Assembly: GCA_018066065.1 (NCBI GenBank)
Contig: JAGHSC010000105.1
Coordinates: forward strand, 1 to 28,080
Reading direction: 5' to 3'
DNA from: Candidatus Cryptobacteroides faecihippi
GTDB taxonomy: Bacteria > Bacteroidota > Bacteroidia > Bacteroidales > UBA932
Length of the DNA stretch: 28,080 nucleotides
The position numbers were made by a program, and so were the translations under genes. How positions within the stretch are numbered: position 1 is the first letter of the stretch; each line of letters starts with the position of its first letter. The notes beneath the pieces were generated by a model. The model searched no databases. It had not been told where the DNA came from and was given only the letters and a program-made list of their open reading frames with translations. Shown in pieces: positions 24,148-28,080 of the stretch.

Positions 24148-26004
24148 TTATCTTTCTATTGTCACGTAGATGTTGTCAAGGTACAGGTGATAGGTACCGT
24201 TGCCTAATGCGTAGAGGTCTGGGTAAGTCCTCCATGAGAGCCTGTGGTTGCTGCCGATGCCGCTCAGGCTGTACTCTGCCTGATGGTCGATCACGTCGTA
24301 GGATCCTGTGGTCTCCTTGAGTGCAGTTCCTTCGTCAAAGCTTCCTGAAGAATCCTGGCTCTTGAGGATACCAGCCTTGGTGTTCGTTCCGAAGTACATT
24401 GTCTGGCCTGTGTTTGCAGTCACGCCGCCACCTTCTTCACGATTCATCGAGTAGCTGAACCTGACCTTGATCCTGAAGTCGATTCCTCTCTGGGCAAATT
24501 CTGCTGAAGTGTACTTCAGGCCTGTGAGGAAAGGAGAGTCGCATCTTGCATAGTAGCGTGCGACGACCTCCCTTCGGCAGCTGATCCTGATGGCCTTGCC
24601 AGCCTTTCCTCCGACACGGGCACCTGACCAGCCTTTGAGGAACTCGTGTCCATCCTTTTCTCCGGTGTTGAAGCCGCCGGAGTAGCCGTCATTGAAGCTG
24701 AAGTCGGGTGCGAGGCTGCCGAAGTCTTCGGCGAGGAGGTAAGGTTCATTGAGTGAGACATTTCCCTTGCTGCTTGAGGACAGGTCAGGGATGCGTACCC
24801 TCTCGCTGACGATTGCGCACTCGCTCTCGTAGAGGACAGTCACTTCCTGCCCGGAAAGCTGCCTGAATGCGCCGGCATCCTCTGTGCTGATCCTGAATTC
24901 CTCACCGCTGGCGAGGAGTGCACCGTCAGCTCCCGTGTGCACATATTCGTTGGAGGAACTTCCCGGCCAGGAGGTTCCTTCAGGGAGGACGAGCTTGATG
25001 TTCTGGAGGTTCTCGCCGAGATTGTTGGAATCGATCCTGAAGGAGAGGGCGTAGTAGTCTCTTACGTCGCTCGCGTCAAGCTTTACGCTGGTGACATGGC
25101 CTGCCGCGAAGTTCCTGCCGCCCAGGCAGATAGGGGACACCGTGCCGATCTTGCCCTCGGAGTACATTGTGACCTGCATGAAGTCTGTCACTGAATAGGT
25201 GGAAGCGGGAGGGAAGATGCCCGCGACGGCATAGTTCCTGGTGCTGCCATTCGACTCAGCCAGAGCTTCTTTCAGGTCGAGTGTGATCGTCTTCGTCCCG
25301 TCGCTGATGGTCGCGCTTGAAGGGTCGGTGATGTCGACCGTGACCTTGCCTGCAATGTCCTGGGGCATGGTGAACACTATCCTGGTCACAGGCTCTCCCA
25401 TGAGGCTGCCACCCCTCGGAAGGTAGAACCTGAGGAAATGCAGGATGTGGTGAAGCTCTGCCGGAATGGCGTTGGAGTCCATTCCGATCGGGTCCGACTC
25501 GGATGCCGGTGCAAGTTCCTTGAAGGAAACAGGGGAGGATACCGTGATGTCGGTGCCTCCTGATGCCTTTCCGTCCTGGGTTGATGGAAGGTCGAAGGTG
25601 GCTGTCGTGCCGGATACCGACTCCGGTACCGGGTATACTATATTATAAGTATAGTTTCCCTCGGCCATCGGGCTGGCCAGTGTAGATGAGAAATAGGCTT
25701 TCTCCTTCTCGAATGCCCTTGCGTAGATGTTGAACACCTGGTTCTCGAGCACGAACCTTCCGTCGGAAGCCTTTGCCCAGACTGAGATCCTGTCGCCCAG
25801 GCTCCATCCGAATCCGTCTGCGGCCTGGTTGATCTCAGTCCTTGTCGAAGGAGAGGCGCCGAGACAGATCGTGACATCCGTCGAAGTGCCCGGCTTGCGG
25901 ATGACATCAAGGTCCGGGACGGCATCAATCCCGCATGATGCGAGGAATGCTGTCGCCAAGGTGACCATCAGGATGGCCCAGAGTGTAGTCCGCTTCTTGA
26001 GCAT
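24148..26004 (-). CDS. Fimbrillin-like lipoprotein, first gene of the surface operon
   Basis: 618 residues. Lipobox Leu-Ala-Ser-Cys with Cys24. The stretch Thr-Arg-Thr-Glu-Ile at 54-58 followed by Phe-Gly-Trp-Ser-Leu-Gly-Asp-Arg-Ile-Ser-Val-Trp is the hallmark opening of Bacteroidetes fimbrillin-family (FimA/Mfa-like) lipoproteins. Two beta-sandwich fimbrillin modules probably fill to about residue 320. A different C-terminal beta-sandwich (about 440-618) ends Leu-Asp-Asn-Ile-Tyr-Val-Thr-Ile, like a carbohydrate-binding jelly roll. This is longer than a typical fimbrial subunit, so a tip or anchor role is plausible. A promoter box lies 6 bases before the ATG at 26004. It is divergent from a TonB-dependent receptor gene. 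Confidence 0.75.
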   Translation of the reverse strand: MLKKRTTLWAILMVTLATAFLASCGIDAVPDLDVIRKPGTSTDVTICLGASPSTRTEINQAADGFGWSLGDRISVWAKASDGRFVLENQVFNIYARAFEKEKAYFSSTLASPMAEGNYTYNIVYPVPESVSGTTATFDLPSTQDGKASGGTDITVSSPVSFKELAPASESDPIGMDSNAIPAELHHILHFLRFYLPRGGSLMGEPVTRIVFTMPQDIAGKVTVDITDPSSATISDGTKTITLDLKEALAESNGSTRNYAVAGIFPPASTYSVTDFMQVTMYSEGKIGTVSPICLGGRNFAAGHVTSVKLDASDVRDYYALSFRIDSNNLGENLQNIKLVLPEGTSWPGSSSNEYVHTGADGALLASGEEFRISTEDAGAFRQLSGQEVTVLYESECAIVSERVRIPDLSSSSKGNVSLNEPYLLAEDFGSLAPDFSFNDGYSGGFNTGEKDGHEFLKGWSGARVGGKAGKAIRISCRREVVARYYARCDSPFLTGLKYTSAEFAQRGIDFRIKVRFSYSMNREEGGGVTANTGQTMYFGTNTKAGILKSQDSSGSFDEGTALKETTGSYDVIDHQAEYSLSGIGSNHRLSWRTYPDLYALGNGTYHLYLDNIYVTIER

Positions 26005-26010
26005 AGACTA

Positions 26011-26018
26011 CAAATGTA
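26011..26018 (-). promoter_or_regulatory. Probable -7 promoter box of the seven-gene surface operon
   Basis: The minus strand reads TACATTTG, an exact TAnnTTTG match, ending 6 bases before the ATG at 26004, so the operon message would be nearly leaderless. No -33 element was found at the usual spacing. Confidence 0.45.
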
Positions 26019-26103
26019 GCCATATTCCGTGTAATTCTTGGTATTTTCGTCCCTGAAACCGCTTTCTGTGGCGAATTGGATGATTATTTGTGGCATTATT
26101 CGC

Positions 26104-26111
26104 TATTTTTG
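26104..26111 (+). promoter_or_regulatory. Probable -7 promoter box of TonB-dependent receptor gene
   Basis: TATTTTTG is an exact TAnnTTTG match, 21 bases before the ATG at 26133. TTTG at 26087-26090 is too close (13 bases) and TTG at 26076-26078 too far (25 bases) to be a normal -33 box, so activation by another factor is possible. Confidence 0.45.
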
Positions 26112-26132
26112 CGCTCTCAAATTTGAACGACT

Positions 26133-28080
26133 ATGAAATATCAGTTGCTTCTGGCTTTGGCAATGACCATCTTTCCGGCATCGATGACCGCAATGGTGAC
26201 CCCTTCAGACACGGTTCACCGCCTCGAATCCGTCTCCGTCACGGCTTCCAGAGCCGCAATGACCCTGGGCACAAGTGCCAGGATCGTGACTGTCATGGAC
26301 AGCATGGCCAACGCGACCACCCCTGCCCAGACCGTCAATGACCTTCTTAAATATGTAGCGGGCGTGGATGTGCGCCAGCGTGGAAGCATGGGCATGCAGA
26401 CAGACATCAGCATGAGGGGCGGTACTTTCGACCAGATCGCCATACTTCTAAACGGAATCAACATCTCCGACCCGCACACAGGCCACAATGCCGCCGACTT
26501 CCCGGTGAGCATCGCCGAGATTGAAAGGATCGAGGTCCTCGAAGGCCCTTCAGCCAGGGTCTACGGCACGTCTTCCCTTGTCGGAGCGATCAACATCGTC
26601 ACCAAGAAGCCAGGGAGGGTCACCTCGACATCCCACGTCCAGGGAGGCTCCTACGGCTTCATGAGCGCCGGAACCAACTATGGTTGGTCTGCAGGAAGGT
26701 TCAAGACCTTGATGGGCACCAGCTACTCCTGCTCGGACGGTTACAGCCGCAACAAGGAAGGCAGGCTCAACAGCGACTTCCGCGGAGAGAAGACCTTCCT
26801 TTCAACTGAATATTCAAGTGCGGCGCTGGACATTTCCCTGCAGGGAGGCCTCTCCTACAAGGATTTCGGCTCGAACACCTTCTACAGCGCAAAGTATGAT
26901 GACCAGTTCGAGCACACGCTCAAGTCCACCATCGCCCTCCAGGCACAGACCAAGGGAGACGTCTTCCGCTTCAAGCCTGCAGTCTACTGGAACCGTGGCG
27001 AGGACCGCTTCGAACTCATCAGGAACAATCCGGACAAGGTTCCGTTCAACTTCCACAGGACCAGTGTCCTGGGAGTGAACCTCGGAGCCGACCTCATTAC
27101 CAAGGCAGGAACCACCTCGTTCGGAGCGGAGATGCGCAACGAGGACATCATCAGTACCAATCTCGGAGAACCGCTTTTCCTCACAAAGGGAGATCATTAT
27201 GTCTGCGGACTTAACCGCACCAATGTCAATGCCTACCTTGACCACAGCCTGATTCTCAGCAGGTTCACAATCTCCGGTGGCGTGACTGCCGTGATGAATT
27301 CCACCAATGGGACCAGCTTCGGCCTCTATCCCGGCCTCGACATGAGCTGGAGGTTCTCGGATGACTGGAAACTCTACGCATCATATAACTCTTCATTCAG
27401 GCTCCCAACGTTCACCGAGCTTTACTATTCAGTGGGAGGTCACAAGGCCGACCCGAACCTCAAGCCTGAAAGGATGCAGTCCATCGAAGGTGGACTCAAG
27501 TACCTCAAGCCGGGCATCTCCGCCGTGCTCTCGGCTTACTACCACCATGGCTCCCAGATGATCGACTGGATCAAGGACTTCAACTCCAGCGACGACCCTT
27601 ACTGGGAATCAGTCAACCACACTTCGATCAACACCATCGGAGAGGAACTCTCCGTCAGGGTCGACTTCCCGGTCCTCCTCGGCCTCGAGTCTTTCCCGCT
27701 TTCCAAGATCGACATCGCCTACAGCCACATCGACCAGGACAAGGCTCTCCAGAAGGGGATCGAGTCCCGCTACGCCCTCGAGTACCTGAGGAACAAGCTT
27801 GTGGCAGGCATCGACATCCGCCTGCCGTGGAACCTCACCTGGAACGTCTCTGTCCGCTGGCAGGACAGGGTCGGAAGCTACGAGAAGTATGACTCCACGG
27901 CTCCGACAGGAGTGATTGTCGACTACCAGCCTTACACCTTGCTGGATTCCAAGCTGTTCTGGGTCAGGAAGAGCTACAAGGTCTTCATCGAGGCCGACAA
28001 CATCCTGAACAAGGTCTACTACGATTTCGGAAACATCCCTCAGCCAGGCATCTGGTTCAGGATCGGTACCGTCTATACGG
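26133..28080 (+). CDS. TonB-dependent outer-membrane receptor, BtuB/CirA-like, 3' end outside window
   Basis: 649 complete codons with no stop before the window edge. A signal peptide (cleavage near Met-Thr-Ala, about 18-20) is followed by a plug domain at about 35-157: Glu-Ser-Val-Ser-Val-Thr-Ala, Met-Arg-Gly-Gly-Thr-Phe-Asp, Asp-Pro-His-Thr-Gly-His-Asn, and Glu-Val-Leu-Glu-Gly-Pro-Ser-Ala-Arg-Val-Tyr-Gly-Thr with Gly-Ala-Ile-Asn-Ile. The 22-strand barrel follows; Asn-Ile-Leu-Asn-Lys-Val-Tyr-Tyr-Asp and Gly-Ile-Trp-Phe-Arg near the edge show that only a few residues are missing. It lacks the N-terminal carboxypeptidase-like domain and SusD partner of glycan importers, so it more likely takes up a metal chelate, cobamide or similar; cargo is unknown. 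No cobalamin riboswitch fits in the 128-base upstream gap. Confidence 0.85.
   Translation, partial: MKYQLLLALAMTIFPASMTAMVTPSDTVHRLESVSVTASRAAMTLGTSARIVTVMDSMANATTPAQTVNDLLKYVAGVDVRQRGSMGMQTDISMRGGTFDQIAILLNGINISDPHTGHNAADFPVSIAEIERIEVLEGPSARVYGTSSLVGAINIVTKKPGRVTSTSHVQGGSYGFMSAGTNYGWSAGRFKTLMGTSYSCSDGYSRNKEGRLNSDFRGEKTFLSTEYSSAALDISLQGGLSYKDFGSNTFYSAKYDDQFEHTLKSTIALQAQTKGDVFRFKPAVYWNRGEDRFELIRNNPDKVPFNFHRTSVLGVNLGADLITKAGTTSFGAEMRNEDIISTNLGEPLFLTKGDHYVCGLNRTNVNAYLDHSLILSRFTISGGVTAVMNSTNGTSFGLYPGLDMSWRFSDDWKLYASYNSSFRLPTFTELYYSVGGHKADPNLKPERMQSIEGGLKYLKPGISAVLSAYYHHGSQMIDWIKDFNSSDDPYWESVNHTSINTIGEELSVRVDFPVLLGLESFPLSKIDIAYSHIDQDKALQKGIESRYALEYLRNKLVAGIDIRLPWNLTWNVSVRWQDRVGSYEKYDSTAPTGVIVDYQPYTLLDSKLFWVRKSYKVFIEADNILNKVYYDFGNIPQPGIWFRIGTVYT

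Noticed and set aside
26019..26103. Cobalamin or other riboswitch upstream of the BtuB-like receptor
   Set aside because: The intergenic region is only 128 bases, most of it upstream of the likely -7 box; no conserved B12-box-like segment or long leader is present.
26133..28080. SusC-type glycan importer
   Set aside because: No N-terminal carboxypeptidase-like domain, length too short for SusC, and no SusD gene in the window.

Overview
The window looks like a chromosomal contig end from a GC-rich member of the Bacteroidota, most likely Bacteroidales. Evidence: many transcription units are preceded by the Bacteroidetes -7 promoter box TAnnTTTG; there are fimbrillin-like, DUF4493-like and PCMD-like surface lipoproteins, a TonB-dependent receptor, and a TGS/ThrRS-like nucleoside kinase. 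No rRNA, tRNA, CRISPR array, insertion sequence or phage gene was seen. Coding density is very high; apart from the unreliable first ~134 bases no gene-free stretch exceeds about 210 bases. All names are by eye, without database searches.

Left end (1-6253): about 134 bases of near-pure G/C, probably low-quality contig-end sequence, cut off the 3' end of a nucleoside kinase gene. Divergent from it is a secreted GH127-type (DUF1680) glycosidase with its zinc/nucleophile cysteines intact, then a terminator hairpin, a cytosolic FKBP prolyl isomerase, and, convergent, an AMP-forming acyl-CoA ligase probably co-transcribed with a small protein of unknown function.

Middle (6254-15023): a membrane-anchored LytTR regulator with a long hairpin-bearing leader, a secreted S9 prolyl-oligopeptidase-like peptidase, a HAD phosphatase, an NhaC-type antiporter, a GNAT acetyltransferase with an apparently leaderless promoter, and a CPA2 antiporter with two RCK_C domains. 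Genes alternate strand, giving tightly packed divergent promoters and convergent, often overlapping, 3' ends.

Right (15024-28080): a translationally coupled pair encodes a small soluble S26B-like (Ser/His) peptidase homolog and a full-length ABC exporter, perhaps a minimal peptide processing/export unit. Facing it is the most distinctive locus: a seven-gene operon (26004 down to 17191) with gaps of only 1-14 bases. In transcription order it encodes a fimbrillin-like lipoprotein, two DUF4493-like lipoproteins, a DUF4493+PCMD lipoprotein, two paralogous outer-membrane beta-barrels, and a second PCMD lipoprotein. A TonB-dependent receptor is divergently transcribed from its promoter region and runs off the right edge within a few codons of its expected end. 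The operon reads as a co-expressed outer-surface assembly of unknown function and is the best candidate for an undescribed system here.
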